This document shows, piece after piece, positions 43,814 through 56,583 of a stretch of DNA of 64,000 nt. This stretch comes from Antennarius striatus (taxonomy: Eukaryota > Chordata > Actinopteri > Lophiiformes > Antennariidae), in NCBI RefSeq assembly GCF_040054535.1, contig NC_090796.1:11698001-11762000 (forward strand). Direction: 5' to 3'. Both the position numbers and the translations under genes were made by a program. The notes beneath the pieces were generated by a model that did not search any database, was not told where the DNA came from, and saw nothing but the letters and a program-made list of their open reading frames with translations. The first letter of the stretch is position 1; each line of letters opens with the position of its first letter.

Positions 43814-45295
43814 TTTCAACAAGAAAAAAATATTACACCCGATATGCATGATGAAGTGAGGAGGGCATTGAAGAGGATGAAGAGTGGAAAGGCAGTCGGT
43901 CCTGATGATATACCTGTAGAGGTATGGAAGTGTCTAGGAGAGGTGGCGGTAGAGTTTCTGACTGGGTTGTTCAACAGGATCTTAGATAGTGAGAAGATGC
44001 CTGAGGAATGGAGGAGAAGTGTGCTGGTGCCCATTTTTAAGAACAAGGGAGATGTGCAGAGTTGTGGCAACTACAGAGGAATAAAGCTGATGAGCCATAC
44101 AATGAAGTTATGGGAGAGAGTAGTGGAAGCTAGACTAAGGGCAGAAGTGAACATTTGTGAGCAGCAGTATGGTTTCATGCCAAAAAAGAGTACTACAGAT
44201 GCAGTATTTGCTTTGAGGATGTTGATAGAGAAGTACAGAGAAGGCCAGAGGGAGCTGCATTGTGTTTTTGTAGATCTGGAGAAAGCTTATGACAGGGTGC
44301 CCAGAGAGGAACTGTGGTATTGTATGAGGAAGTCTGGAGTGGCAGAGAAGTATGTTAGAACGGTGCAGGACATGTATGAAGACTGTAAGACAGTGGTGAG
44401 GTGTGCTGTAGGTGTGACAGAGGAGTTCAAGGTGGAGGTGGGACTGCATCAGGGATCAGCTCTGAGCCCCTTCTTGTTTGCCATGGTGATGGACAGGCTG
44501 ACAGACGAGGTTAGACAGGAATCTCCATGGACTATGATGTTTGCAGATGACATTGTGATCTGTAGTGAGAGCAGGGAACAGGTGGAGGAGAAGCTAGAGA
44601 GGTGGAGGTTTGTCCTGGAAAGGAGAGGAATGAAGGTTAGCCGCAGTAAGACAGAGTACATGTGTGTGAATGAGAGGGACCCAAGTGGAAGAGTGAGGTT
44701 AGAGGGAGAAGAGATCAAGAAGGTTCAGGATTTTAAGTACTTAGGCTCAACAGTCCAGAGCAATGGAGAGTGTGGAAAAGAGGTGAAGAAGCGTGTACAG
44801 GCAGGATGGAACGGGTGGAGGAAAGTGTCAGGTGTGATGTGTGATAGAAGAGTTTCAGCTAAAATGAAAGGAAAGGTGTACAAAACTGTGGTTAGACCAG
44901 CGATGTTGTTTGGTCTAGAGACAGTGTCACTGAAGAAAAGACAGGAGACAGAGCTGGAGGTAGCAGAGATGAAGATGCTGAGGTTCTCTCTGGGAGTGAC
45001 CAGGAAGGATAGGATCAGGAATGAGTACATCAGAGGGACAGCACATGTTAGAGGTCTTGGAGATAAAGTCAGAGAGGCCAGACTGAGATGGTTTGGACAT
45101 GTCCAGAGGAGAGATAGTGAATATATTGGTAGAAGGATGCTGAGTTTTGAACTGCCAGGCAGGAGGCCTAGAGGAAGACCAAAGAGGAGGTTTATGGATG
45201 TAATGAGGGAAGACATGAAGGTAGTTGGTGTGGGAGAAGAGGATTCAAAGGACAGGGTTAGATGGAGGCAACTGATTCGCTGTGGCGACCCCTGA
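43814..45295 (+). CDS. LINE reverse transcriptase frame (5'-truncated, no stops)
   Basis: About 490 codons of uninterrupted reverse transcriptase. Motifs in order are KSGKAVGPDDIPVEVWKC (fingers), PIFKNKGDVQSCGNYRGIKL, YGFMPKKSTTDAVF, FVDLEKAYDRVPREELW (first catalytic Asp), GLHQGSALSPFLFAMVMDRL and MMFADDIVICSE with the FADD catalytic pair at 44540-44551. After these come DFKYLGSTVQSNGE and the C-terminal region RNEYIRGTAHVRGLGDK to WRQLIRCGDP. The enzyme would copy element RNA at a nicked target site. The endonuclease domain that makes the nick is absent, so the copy cannot move by itself. No promoter is visible and the ATG before the frame belongs to flanking DNA. The unbroken frame implies a fairly young insertion. 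Confidence 0.85.
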   Translation, partial: FQQEKNITPDMHDEVRRALKRMKSGKAVGPDDIPVEVWKCLGEVAVEFLTGLFNRILDSEKMPEEWRRSVLVPIFKNKGDVQSCGNYRGIKLMSHTMKLWERVVEARLRAEVNICEQQYGFMPKKSTTDAVFALRMLIEKYREGQRELHCVFVDLEKAYDRVPREELWYCMRKSGVAEKYVRTVQDMYEDCKTVVRCAVGVTEEFKVEVGLHQGSALSPFLFAMVMDRLTDEVRQESPWTMMFADDIVICSESREQVEEKLERWRFVLERRGMKVSRSKTEYMCVNERDPSGRVRLEGEEIKKVQDFKYLGSTVQSNGECGKEVKKRVQAGWNGWRKVSGVMCDRRVSAKMKGKVYKTVVRPAMLFGLETVSLKKRQETELEVAEMKMLRFSLGVTRKDRIRNEYIRGTAHVRGLGDKVREARLRWFGHVQRRDSEYIGRRMLSFELPGRRPRGRPKRRFMDVMREDMKVVGVGEEDSKDRVRWRQLIRCGDP

Positions 45296-45333
45296 AGGGA
45301 AAAGCCGAAAGGAAAAGAAGAAGAAGATGCATG
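43814..45333 (+). mobile_element. 5'-truncated RTE-like non-LTR retrotransposon
   Basis: The insertion carries one intact reverse transcriptase frame ending at 45295, then a 3' tail (GAAGGGAAAAGCCGAAAGGA and an AAGAAGAAG run) typical of a family abundant in fish. The endonuclease half and 5' end are missing, so it was probably dead on arrival, as with most LINE copies. A candidate target-site duplication is ATGCATG, seen at 43807-43813 and 45327-45333. The word also occurs near 43842, so this is weak. The clade name (RTE, possibly the Expander-type group) is inferred from motif style. Confidence 0.8.
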
Positions 45334-47797
45334 CCTCTCATCTGTATTGTTGCATTAGCTGCTGACTTGATTATATAGCCAAGGGACTCTTCTGTAACTC
45401 CCAGAAATCTGTTAAATGGTGGACAGATTATGCAAGTCCGCTCACAACAGAAAGAATCAATACGAAACAGAGATAATTGTATACAGTATTGCATCCAAGC
45501 ACAAAGTCTGGAGTTTTGATGAATGACTTGATTACATTAACTAAACCCATTTGTCTTTGATTTCAGCGCACTGTTGTTATTTGATCAATGATAAAATGTG
45601 TGTTTATAAAATAGCCCTACATACAAAGAAATGCTGTTTCTTGTGAACCCAGACTGAAGAACTCTGCTCGTCCAGGATCTCATGTTTAAAATGTACATAC
45701 TTTATATAATACAAAGTATACACAAGACAAGAGAAATACATGAGCTGCACTGTCTCACAGGTCTGTGTTTCATCAGACTAAATCTATGGTGGCAGACTAC
45801 GATACGCTTTGCCGTTGTCATGCACTGAAATCGTGTACTCGGCCCTCTGAGGACCGTCTGTCTGGATGAAGGAGTGCAGCGCTGCCAAACATCTGCAGCT
45901 TGCATAACCATGGCCCCAGCTAGTCAAAAACAGTTCAATCACTCACTTTCAGCAGAAATAACAGCATCTGGAATTTGGCCAGAGGCAGCATAGCATTTCA
46001 TAATCTTGGTTATGAGCCAAGACACAGTATGCATTACACTGCTAGGTTTATCTATACATTCAAATTGAAGAAGAAAAAAATGGTACAGGCTAATGACGGT
46101 CTGCTAGAAAAAGTCAGGCTCTTGTTATGGTGGGTGAGAAATGCCTAATGGCTAAATGCGGATTCTTTCTGAGCTTGCAAGAGGGCAATGTGGGTGCTTT
46201 GTCCACTCATTCCACTCAAATATACACCACAGCCTCAAGCCTAAAGTAACAGTCAGTTCAGTTTGTCACTTAATGACAGCTGACTTCAATGCATTTTGGA
46301 AAATGTGCAGAAATCTAATGAGATGCCATCTTGAAACAAATCCTGTGGCGACGATTGCTCTGGATCAGACACAGTTTAAGCCGGAAATCTTGAAGAAAAA
46401 AATCTTTTTTTCTTAAATACGCATAAAAAAATAAAATAAAGAAAGGTACTACAAAAGACAAAACAGATTCTATTCATCCTGAAAAGAGAATACTAGAATT
46501 TCAAAGGTGATATATTATTGATCTTCATGGTTACATTTTAGTGTCTGTCTGTATTTCTTCTCTAGCACACAATCCCCCAGCCAGTTTACCCCACTGTGAA
46601 ATGGGCTGCTGTAAATTGTTTCCTCGACTCCTCGCATCAACACGCCCACACAGTTTTTGTTCTCTCTTGATGAGCTTGCCTTAATCCCCAAGGTAAAAAA
46701 TAGTGAGGAACTCTTTGTCTTGCCAGGCTGCCAGCAGCTAACCAGACAGTACACTCAGTTAATAATAGCCAGCCATCTTTGTTTAGGTCCTTGTTCCCAG
46801 ACATCTCCCTAATTGGCCTATCTCCAATTCTAGGACTGATATCTTTGTGATGATGGTGATTTAATTGGAACACGCAGGTAGGTCCTAACTTTCAGAGCAT
46901 TACATCGGCTCCCATTATGGCTCTAAACACAATCACTGCCAGCGGCTGCTGCTATTTAGGTACTCCCTCCAACTGTAGCAGCAGCGAGAAGGACAGAGCA
47001 GTGGTCATGGGCGGTTGGCTCGTTGGGCTATTTATGGTGTGCCAATGATGTCACATCTATTTCTTGCTCAAATTAAATTCAGTAACAACTAAAAGGGAGT
47101 GACACATCGCATGTTAGACTGATGTTACGAAGGCAACACCAGTCAGCAGACATGCTCCTCAGCAGTGGTGATCTTTATGGTATTAGGGATTCCACCAAAC
47201 TATAACTAGAGTTACAGACACCTAACATTGTACATCATCTCTGCTACCACATCTGCTTTAATGTTGTTTATGCATTTTTCATTTGGAGAAGAGGTGCGTT
47301 ATGTATTGTTTTTCATACAACCAGCATAGAATTCAGTGAATATAAAAATTAAGAAGTCAAAATGTGGAAACCATATGGCGCTTGTCTTTGCCAATGAAAA
47401 ACAAAGGATGCATAAAATGTGTGTAAAGCTTGTTGATAAAGGAAACGTGCATGGATGCCTCTCAGACCCGCCACCGAGGGGTGATGAGCCCAATATAAAA
47501 TAGTTAGTGTTGGGATTTGCAGGTTAAGGATGCTTAGAGCAGGGCTTTTAATGTCATGACGTCACATTAATTAGCGACCATTTGATCCTTTCAGCCACTA
47601 AGCCGCACTTTGACTTATTCTGTCCATCAGTGGACACGACACGACTCCCTTGGGGGCAGTGGAGGAGAATGCACCTCTGTGCACGCCGATGCCACTGATC
47701 TCAACCCTGTAGGCGAGCCGTCACCTCTCCATTTCTTCACCTGTGCAGGTGATGCTTTTGTGAAAAGAAGAATCATAACAAACTACAAACGTTGAAA
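45334..47797 (+). promoter_or_regulatory. pde6c upstream region
   Basis: No exon was recognised. Within the last 310 bp there is TATAAAA at 47494-47500 and a paired palindromic E-box, CACCTGTGCAGGTG, at 47738-47751. The second half of that E-box (TTCTTCACCTGTGCAG) would also serve as a splice acceptor for a 5' UTR exon. A TTAATCC word near 46682 fits the CRX-type photoreceptor site. The stretch 46880-47080 is less AT-rich than its surroundings and may be regulatory. Which elements act in cones cannot be told from sequence. Confidence 0.35.
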
Positions 47798-50633
47798 ATG
47801 GCAGACAAGGACAGCGTGGAGAAATACCTGGAAAACAACCCGCAGTTCGCCAAAGAATATTTCGACAAGAAGGTGCGCGTCGAAGCCCTGTCCGCTGCCT
47901 TTAGCGCGCCTCTAGAAGTGAAGGACACCGCCTCTTTCAAGGATGTTAACTCTATTCAAGAAGCTGCCATCATCTTTGAACTGGTCCAGGAACTGCAGAA
48001 ACAGGGAAACATGGAGCAGTCTCTTCATAAAGTGTTGCAAAGGATTGCCCTGATCTTACAGGCCGACAGGGTCAGTTATTACCTGTGCCGGGGCAGAAAC
48101 GGAATACTGGAGCTCGCCACTTGCCTCTTTGACGTGACACCAACATCCAAATACGAGACATCCCTGGTCAACCCTCAGGCTGAAATTGTCTTCCCTCTCG
48201 ACATGGGTATTGTCGGTTTCACCGCCCAGTCCAAAAAGCCGCAAAATGTTCCTGATGTCTCTGCGGTGAGGAGTAGCGACGCACACACGCACTACTTGAA
48301 AGTTGTGTGTGCGTGTGTGTCTCTGAAGCTGTCAAAAAATAATAATAAATGTCATTGATTTTGTAGATGTAATAGTTACATAAATCTAAATGTTGTAAGT
48401 CTTTTTTTATAAATCTGAATCTTTATTTGTACTGTCCGCTGCAAAAATTAGTGTTTTTGAAGAAGAATGATAATTCCGTATCTAAATGCATTCATTTGTA
48501 CCTTGAAATTCCTGATGTGATTTGGAAATGCAAGGAACATAATACAGCCTTAAATCTTGATAATGGAATACTACCTATAAAGAATTAGTCATAGGACCAA
48601 CTCATTGTATCGATTAATATATTTTTCTTGCTTTGTTAATTTATTTCTTTTATCTATTTGATACTGCATCAATTGTCTTGTTAAAATAGGTAGCACAGAA
48701 ACACAATTACATATCGACCCTTCTTTTGCAGTACATGCAGCCAATAGTAGAATAGAATAACAGAATAAACACGTTGTTGTGAATACCAATCTTAGGCCTG
48801 TATGAAGTGCTTGCAATGAAAACGTAGATGTGACTGTTTATATATCAGGCTATTGTTCTCTATCTGCCAGTGGATTCAGCCAAACCTGACGTGAAATTTT
48901 CTTTCTTTTCTCGGTACAGAATAAAAAATTCTGTGACTTTGTGGACAAACAGACCGGATACAAGACTAAATGCATGCTTACATATCCCCTGATGGCTGAG
49001 AAAGAGTGCCTTGGAGTTGTCATGGTACTAAACAAAAAAGGAGCGGATGCGTTCTCTGCAGAGGATGAAAAGGTGGGAAAACATAAATTTTTTATTCACT
49101 GTGATTCACAGAGGAAGTCAAAACAGGGATGGGGATGTCTGATAAACCTGGTTAATAAATTAAACTTTTATAAAAACACAATAGAATTGCTATTAAGTGC
49201 TTTTGGTCTTAAGTAGCTCGAATTACATAAATTACAGGAAATCTGGTTGCTGTATAACAAGCCTCTGGCCTGGTATTTGCAACAAAATAAAGATTTTTGC
49301 TGCATTCCTATCTCATCAGCAGTGTGTATAACACTCCTATGATGTCAGTGGGAGGCAATCAGACTCCAATGGCTTCGAGATCCCTTGCAGGCATTTGAAT
49401 AAAGCCAAAAGTCTGAATGATTTAACAGGATATGTCCTATCTCTCTGGTCTGTATCAGAGGACAATTACTACAGTCCATCATTATTCAGAAACCATGAAC
49501 TCATACTGAGGCACAGTATGAGTTTGAAAACCAAACTTTGTCAGATGGAGATGGCGACTGACAGGCGAACAAGATATGAAACTAGCAAGAAAAGTTATAA
49601 GACAAGTAATGATGGATCTCATTATCTGCTGGTGCTTAGCTGGTGTGGCCTTCGTGTCAGAGAAGTAGTCAATATTGAGAGATTGTTTACTTGTAATATT
49701 TTTACTCAGCAGATAAAAAAAATCTCTCAAAAATCGAGTGTTAGGCATATAAATAATGCACACTTATGGTTGCCCAAAAACAAGTTTACCTGTAAACAGG
49801 AGCCAATAAAATACCCTGGAAAAAGCAGATTTCATGATGTATGAGCAATATTTTGAGGTTACCTACCCTGCACACCCATCGTATTATTGTTTTATTGTCC
49901 TGTTTATGTGATGAATCACACAGTGGTTGGAGAAAAATAAACATTGTAAATCTGTTCTTGTAAAGTAATGAAACATTTGATATAATTTTGTCTGCAGCTC
50001 TTCCACAAGTACATGAACTTTGCCCAGGTGATCGCTCTGCAGCATTACACAGCCTACATGTTCAATGTGGAGTCCAGGAGGAGTCAGGTAATCCTTCTAT
50101 TAGTTATGTGTTAGGATTTCTACTGCACTAAACAGAATTCAAACGATACTCCACAGATTAGTGTTTAGCCACTGGCCATTCATTACTACCGCTCACAGGT
50201 GCTCCTTTGGTCGGCCAGTAAAGTGTTTGAGGAGCTGACAGACATCGAGAGACAGTTTCACAAAGCGCTCTACACTGTTAGGACCTATCTACAATGCGAT
50301 CGATACTCTGTGGGTCTGCTGGATATGACCAAAGAGAAGGTTGGGTTTTTCAGAATATATTCAACTTTGCAGACATGATTGAATACATGGTCTTTATGAC
50401 TACGGGGATAAATAGCTTTAAACTATTTTTGTCTGTATTTTTTCTCTTGCAGGAATTTTATGATGAATGGCCAGTGAAACTGGGCGATGTTGAACCCTAT
50501 AAAGGACCGAAAACACCAGACGGCAGGGTAGCTTCTCCTCAATCATTTAATTTTGCAGTACTTATTTTTCAGAAATCCCAATTTCCTTACCTTGTCTTTT
50601 TTTTGTTTGTGGGTGTACATGTGTGTGCGTGCA

Positions 50634-50664
<31 letters not shown>

Positions 50665-53600
50665 GTGTGTGTGTGTGAGTGTGTGTGTGTGTGTTTGATT
50701 ACATTTTGTAAACACTCTTCTGCTTTATTTACAGGAAGTCAACTTTTATAAGATCATCGACTACCTGCTGGAAGGCAAAGAAGAAATCAAAGTTATACCG
50801 TAAGCATTGTTAGCTATACATTAACGATAATATTATATTTCAAAATAGAGCTTAAAAAAGAGCACTCACAGCAGCTTAATGTTAAGAATTTGAAATATTT
50901 TATTATTTTGGCGAGAATCTGATGTCACACATTTTAAATTCATATTTTAACACACTTGAAGCATCAGTCTAGAAGGTTCTGGACTTTGCTTGTCAGTTGT
51001 TTGTGAGGGCATTTTTTTTCTGCAGAGGCATCATAATGCATGCAAGTCAGCACTGTTTCACTTGGTTCTTGGGAATAATTTGCTCACTCCAACTCACACT
51101 GTTCCGTATTTCTCTCATTTTCAGCGGTCCGCCTGCTGATCACTGGGCTCTCGTTAGTGGACTACCATCCTACGTTGCAGAGAATGGCTTTGTAAGTCTC
51201 TCAGCAGCGTTAGGGCAGTGCATTAGCAGAATAATGTCACACAGGATCTTGTATATGGAACACACAGGCATACCATCATCTAATGTAGCAGCATAAGGAT
51301 GTAGTAAAACAAGGAGCACATTCCCTACGATTTGATAATAAAACGTAGCTGCATGCAAGTTGGAACACTAGACTTAAAAGTTTATAATGTGACTTCCTTG
51401 CAGATTTGCAACATGATGAATGTGGCTGCAGATGATTTCTTCACTTTCCAGGTGAGAAGAGGCTTTGCTTTCCATCCACATACAGGAATCATGTATAGCC
51501 ACCTTAATGCCGTCTATCCAGCTGATTTATAAGGACACAGTAAAATATATACATATTCAGAATATTCAGAAAATGCTATTTTGAAACTGATGACCAAGTA
51601 TGATTTCACCATCCTTTAGAAAGAAGCAGTGGACGAGACGGGCTTTGTCATTAAGAATGTCTTGTCGCTGCCCATTGTCAACAAGAAGGAAGAAATTGTC
51701 GGCATTGCCACTTTTTTCAACAGAAAAGACGGCAAGCCTTTCGATGAACATGATGAGCAGATCACAGAGGTCAGCAGCATGCACTCTTTTTTATTTTCTT
51801 TCATCTATCTGCCTCAACACCATAGGCAGATAGATGACAACCTGGAAAAAAAGTTTTTCATCTCATTTAGTTAATGTTGAGCTAATGCTTTGCATTTGAC
51901 ACACAGTGCATTAATCGGTTATTGCTTCTTACTCAGATGTGTTTCTTTTCTCCCATACCTTCTGGCCTTTATCTTTTGCACCAGGCCCTGACACAGTTCT
52001 TAGGTTGGTCAGTGCTGAACTGTGACACCTACGACAAACTGAATCGCATGGAATACAGGAAAGACATCGCCCAGGAAATGCTGATGTATCAGACCAAATG
52101 CACCACTGAAGAGATGCAGTCCATTCTGGTCTGTATCAACCTGACCTCGCTCCACACTTTCCCTCTCCTTTGATCTCTCTGAGTATTTGATCTACTCATG
52201 CAGGAATTAAGAGCAGTTAAAGGTTAATGCACCTCAAATAGCTTTTTGAGTTGGATCTCTCCTGTAACAGATATTACAGGACTAATGAGGTCTGGTGCAT
52301 TGCTTGGTGGAAACTAACATTTGAGAAGATAGCATAACAGTTTAGAGGGTTGCAGCTTTAAGTACTCATCTTTAAGTGTTTGAATTGCAAGTCTACTATA
52401 AATGACTTCTCTCTGTTTTTTAACTAGAACACCAAAGAGAAGTTTGATGCAGATCCCGAAGACTGTGACCAGAAAGAGATGTACAAGCTATTGGTATGTC
52501 CTGTTACCTGTACAATGAAACATATCGATATGAAAGATGATCACATTACACACTGATCAATCAAATAAAACTTGGGATATTGACTGTTTATGATCATTTA
52601 TGTGCATTTTTTGTTTTTCTTCAGAAAGGAACTTGCCCACCAGCTGACAATGTCAATGGAGAGAATTTGTACGCCTTCTCCTTCAGTGACTTCCCCGTCT
52701 CAGAGTTCGACCTTGTCAAAGCCGGCATTCGCATGTTCTTTGAGCTTGGTGTTATTGAGAAGTTTAAAGTTCCTGCAGAGGTGAGCCGTAACTCTGCTGC
52801 AAACTGTCCCTAGTGTCTGGAGAATAGCCCTATTTGTTTCTGCAGGTGTAGATGACAGGTGACTGTATACATCAGCACGTTTGATTGTTAGTCAGTGGAA
52901 TATTTCAGATATCTAAATCTATTTAAATCAAATTGTGTACAGAGTTGTCTCTTTAAATTTAGATATGCTGACTAAATATTTAGGTGGATCCAACTCAAAG
53001 TTCTGATCAAGTTCTAGTGGGCATTTCCTGAGATATACATAATTTTTTTCCCAATTAATAATTGCAATAACACAAACATGTTGGCACATGCCTTTGGGTT
53101 GCCATCTGTGTTACACATAAAATGGGACTGAAATTTTAAATGCTCACATGCACTTGAAATTAAAATATTTAAACTTTAAGTCACTCATCATATATGCTCT
53201 ATTAAAATATGGATGAACGATGAAGATCACAGACAAATGATTCCTCCACTGTCTGTGAATCTTCGTCTGGTCTGACAGGCCCACTGTCCCGTGGGTTGGT
53301 TTTGATGGGAATGGAGACTTTTATGTGATCATTAAATATCCTCTCAAAGTATGTCATGTTTTCTGCGAATTTGAGTGATGCTGTGGCGTGACCGTGAAGG
53401 CAGAGTGAGTTTTCTTAGGCACTGGGGAAAAAAAGAAGAATGCGGGTAAATCAGTCATTGCCGTGCCTCACCTGAATCCACATTTTCTTTTCTTTCTATC
53501 CCAATCCCACCTTCTCAATCTATCCATCCCAGACACTAACCAGATGGATGTACACCGTGAGGAAAGGTTACCGTGCCATCACCTACCATAACTGGAGGCA

Positions 53601-56583
53601 TGGCTTCAATGTAGGCCACACCATGTTCTGTCTGCTGCAGGTAACGCCCGCACAGCATCTGCTGCCTCTAGGGTAGACCTCAGCGGTAAAGCTTTCAGAT
53701 TGTATTTCCTTTTCTCTCTTTCATTTGCGATTCTATTCTGCATCTACAAAATACTCCTTCTGCTGTCAAACAGACCGTTATATTTATAAGCACACGTTTC
53801 TTTATATGGCTAGTCAAGAATTTACATACATACAGGTAAACGTTAAGTATCAATCATGACACAGTTGGGCGAAATAAATTGTATGGTCCGTTTTAATTGC
53901 ATGGTCTAAGCTATTATTAAATACCTTGCTATAAGCTGTCACTTTCTATATGCACACGCACAAATACCTGCGCACAATAATGTATCATTTCCTTCCACAG
54001 ACAGGGAAGCTGAGGAAGTACTATTCTGATCTAGATGCCTTTGCCATGGTGGCTGCTGCTTTCTGCCATGATATTGATCACAGAGGAACCAATAATCTCT
54101 ACCAGACAAAGTATGTCACTTATATTATAACTTGTCAATTAACAAAGCTACGTGCATTTGTGCCACCTCAGTTGTCAATTTGTCTCCTTTTTCTTTCTTT
54201 TTTTCTTTTTTTGCAGGAGTGCACATCCTCTGGCTAAGCTTCATGGCTCCTCCATCATGGAGAGACACCACTTGGAGTACAGCAAGACACTCATGGCCGA
54301 AGAGGTTTGACACATCACATGATGATAAATTCATGTTATCATTTATGATGATGGCACACATTTTGACCCCTCCTCATTTTCTCTTGCAGAACCTTAACAT
54401 CTTTTGCAACCTCCAGAAGCGCCAGTTTGAGCACGTGCAGCACTTGTTCGATGTCTGCATTATTGCCACCGATCTGGCCCTTTATTTCAAGTAGGTTGCT
54501 TCCAAATACTACGCTGAGACTGCTAGCACACCACAGTATAGCCACAACTAGTTAGCAGTGGGCAATTGTTGTGTTTCTTTTGGCTGACAATGGTAAAGTT
54601 GGTCAGATTGCAATCTATCTCATCTGTTTGTGCTCATGCAGAAAGAGAACCATGTTCCAAAACATTGTGAATGCCACAGAGCCAATGACAGATGAAAAGG
54701 AATCCATTGCCTACATCTCCAACAACCCCACCAGGAAGGAAATTGTCATGTATGTAATTGATTTTAACAGAGAATAGGAAATTGTGTTTGTTAGAAAGAT
54801 TTCTGCAGAAGCAGACCTTTGCAAATCATCAACATCAATAGTGCTGTGTCATTTTTGCTCCTGCAACTATCTGTCTGTCAACTCTAGGGCCATGATGATG
54901 ACAGGTTGTGACTTGTCAGCCATCACCAAACCCTGGGAGGTACAAAGCAAGGTGGGTTGTCTTCACATAGGTAGATCGATGAATATTTAGTGGAGCAAAA
55001 AGTGCAAAGTCTTATTAATGTTATTTTATTCTGCCTTTTCTTAGTATCTGGTCTTTTCTCAACTTCTTTTACCTTAGTCTCAAGCTTTAAGGATGCCAAA
55101 CATTCAATATCCTTTCCTCCCTATGTTTTTCTTTTATTTCCGTCCACCTCTGCTCCTCTCCAGGTGGCTCTGATGGTTGCTGCTGAATTCTGGGAACAGG
55201 GAGATTTAGAGAAAACTGTTTTGGACCAACAACCAATTGTAAGGGTCACACCTTTCTTGTGTCTCTTCTTGTCTTCATTTCACATGATTTCAACATTTCA
55301 CTTTGTTTTTCACCTGAAACTCCCTCCTCTCCATCCTTCAGCCCATGATGGACAGAAACTGCTCGGATCAGCTACCCAAGATGCAGTGTGGTTTCATCGA
55401 TTTTGTGTGCTCATTTGTGTACAAGGTAATAGATGGCTAGTGCAGAACATTGCTCCAACATATAATTAGAATTGAACAGTGAATGGGAGGTGATGGGTCA
55501 AATATATAGAAAGGACAGACATGGCTTTGGGAGGCTGGAGTGGGGGTTTCTGGACTGTGCTGTGTATATTGCAAGAACTAATTTGTGACTGCTGGAATTT
55601 GAACACAGTCTAATCGGAGAGTGATGATTCATGCAATCTTTTAATTACGATTCTCAGCAAAGTGAGGAACCTTCAAAATGCAGTCTGTCCAAAATTGCTT
55701 GGATTCAGTTCAGTTTAATTTTTTTTTTTAACTCTCATAACATGAATCATTAAATTTCCATAGTTTCAAGTATGACTTCTAATTTCAAGATAAAAATGCT
55801 CTCAATGCTTTTCCAAATGTGAAATGAATTCCAATTTGACAGAGTCAGGAAGGTAGAGAAGGTAGAGAATTATTAACACTACACATACACGAGCCAGTAG
55901 GTACACCTGATATGTGATGTTGTCAAATTTACATCTTATTTACAGATTATACCTACAGAAAATGAAATGAGCATTGTGTTCAACATCTTCTACAATATGG
56001 TTGTTAGATTTATAGATGTGTTTTTCGAGCTTCAGCCAGTATTGTTTGGATGACAGGATGCACAAAACTGAACCTGTTGAACCCATGCGGTCCCAGGAGG
56101 AATGTCAGATGGCTGTCGGATGGTATTCCGACAAGACAGCACACATCTGTAACTGTGAACACGTCTATTATCTCTGTGGAAGAGCATAATACGAAACAAC
56201 AGAAGCTCTCTGCAGCGTGCATCCCACAACATGACTGGTGTATATATTTACATATGATGCATTTTCTTTCATTAATCAGGAATTTTCAAGGTTCCACACG
56301 GAGATCAAGCCCATGTTTGACGGATTGAACAACAACAGGGCACATTGGAATGAGCTGGCCGAAGTATACAATGCAAAGATGAAGGCCATTGAGGACCAGA
56401 AGAAGAAACTGGAAGATGACGAAGCAAGGAGAGGTAAATATATACATACAGTATTTACCTTTTCAGTTGAATGCTTATGCGAGGAATTTAGTGATGAAAA
56501 ACGTTTGGTAAAACCACATCGTTTTTATTGTCTGTTTTTATCTAGCTGATGGAGGAAAGTCGAAGACCTGCACCATCTGCTAA
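47798..56583 (+). CDS. pde6c: Cone cGMP phosphodiesterase alpha' subunit
   Basis: Twenty-two exons join in phase and encode 850 residues (human 858): 47798-48265, 48920-49072, 49998-50087, 50199-50339, 50453-50527, 50735-50799, 51125-51191, 51404-51451, 51620-51769, 51985-52128, 52428-52493, 52625-52780, 53533-53640, 54001-54110, 54217-54304, 54390-54490, 54642-54749, 54888-54951, 55164-55238, 55342-55425, 56280-56433 and 56546-56583. The enzyme hydrolyses cGMP in cone outer segments after activation by transducin, closing cGMP-gated channels. The N terminus ([20 protein letters not shown]) is the PDE6 signature. GAF-A spans about residues 75-225 and GAF-B about 255-430. The catalytic domain carries [12 protein letters not shown] with H560 and H564, [12 protein letters not shown] with H600 and D601, and [11 protein letters not shown] with D721, so metal ligands and active site are intact. 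The last exon ends SKTCTIC, a CaaX box for prenylation and membrane attachment. ATG 47798 is chosen because the PDE6 N terminus starts there. It is PDE6C rather than a rod subunit because of its closest match and its rbp4-fra10ac1 neighbours. Confidence 0.96.
50613..50694 (+). repeat. (GT)n microsatellite in pde6c intron 5
   Basis: About 40 GT units with a few interruptions lie between the exons ending at 50527 and starting at 50735. Open frames through it are simple repeat translations. Confidence 0.95.

Noticed and set aside
44725..45216. A 163-codon minus-strand frame
   Set aside because: It is antisense to the retroposon reverse transcriptase and has low-complexity Ser/Leu composition, a shadow of the real frame.
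47792..47797. An in-frame TTG two codons before the pde6c ATG
   Set aside because: TTG starts are not expected in vertebrate nuclear genes, and the PDE6 N terminus fits the ATG at 47798.
49395..49844. A 149-codon plus-strand frame in pde6c intron 2
   Set aside because: It lies between two well-supported pde6c exons, is not conserved in the family and would break the frame.
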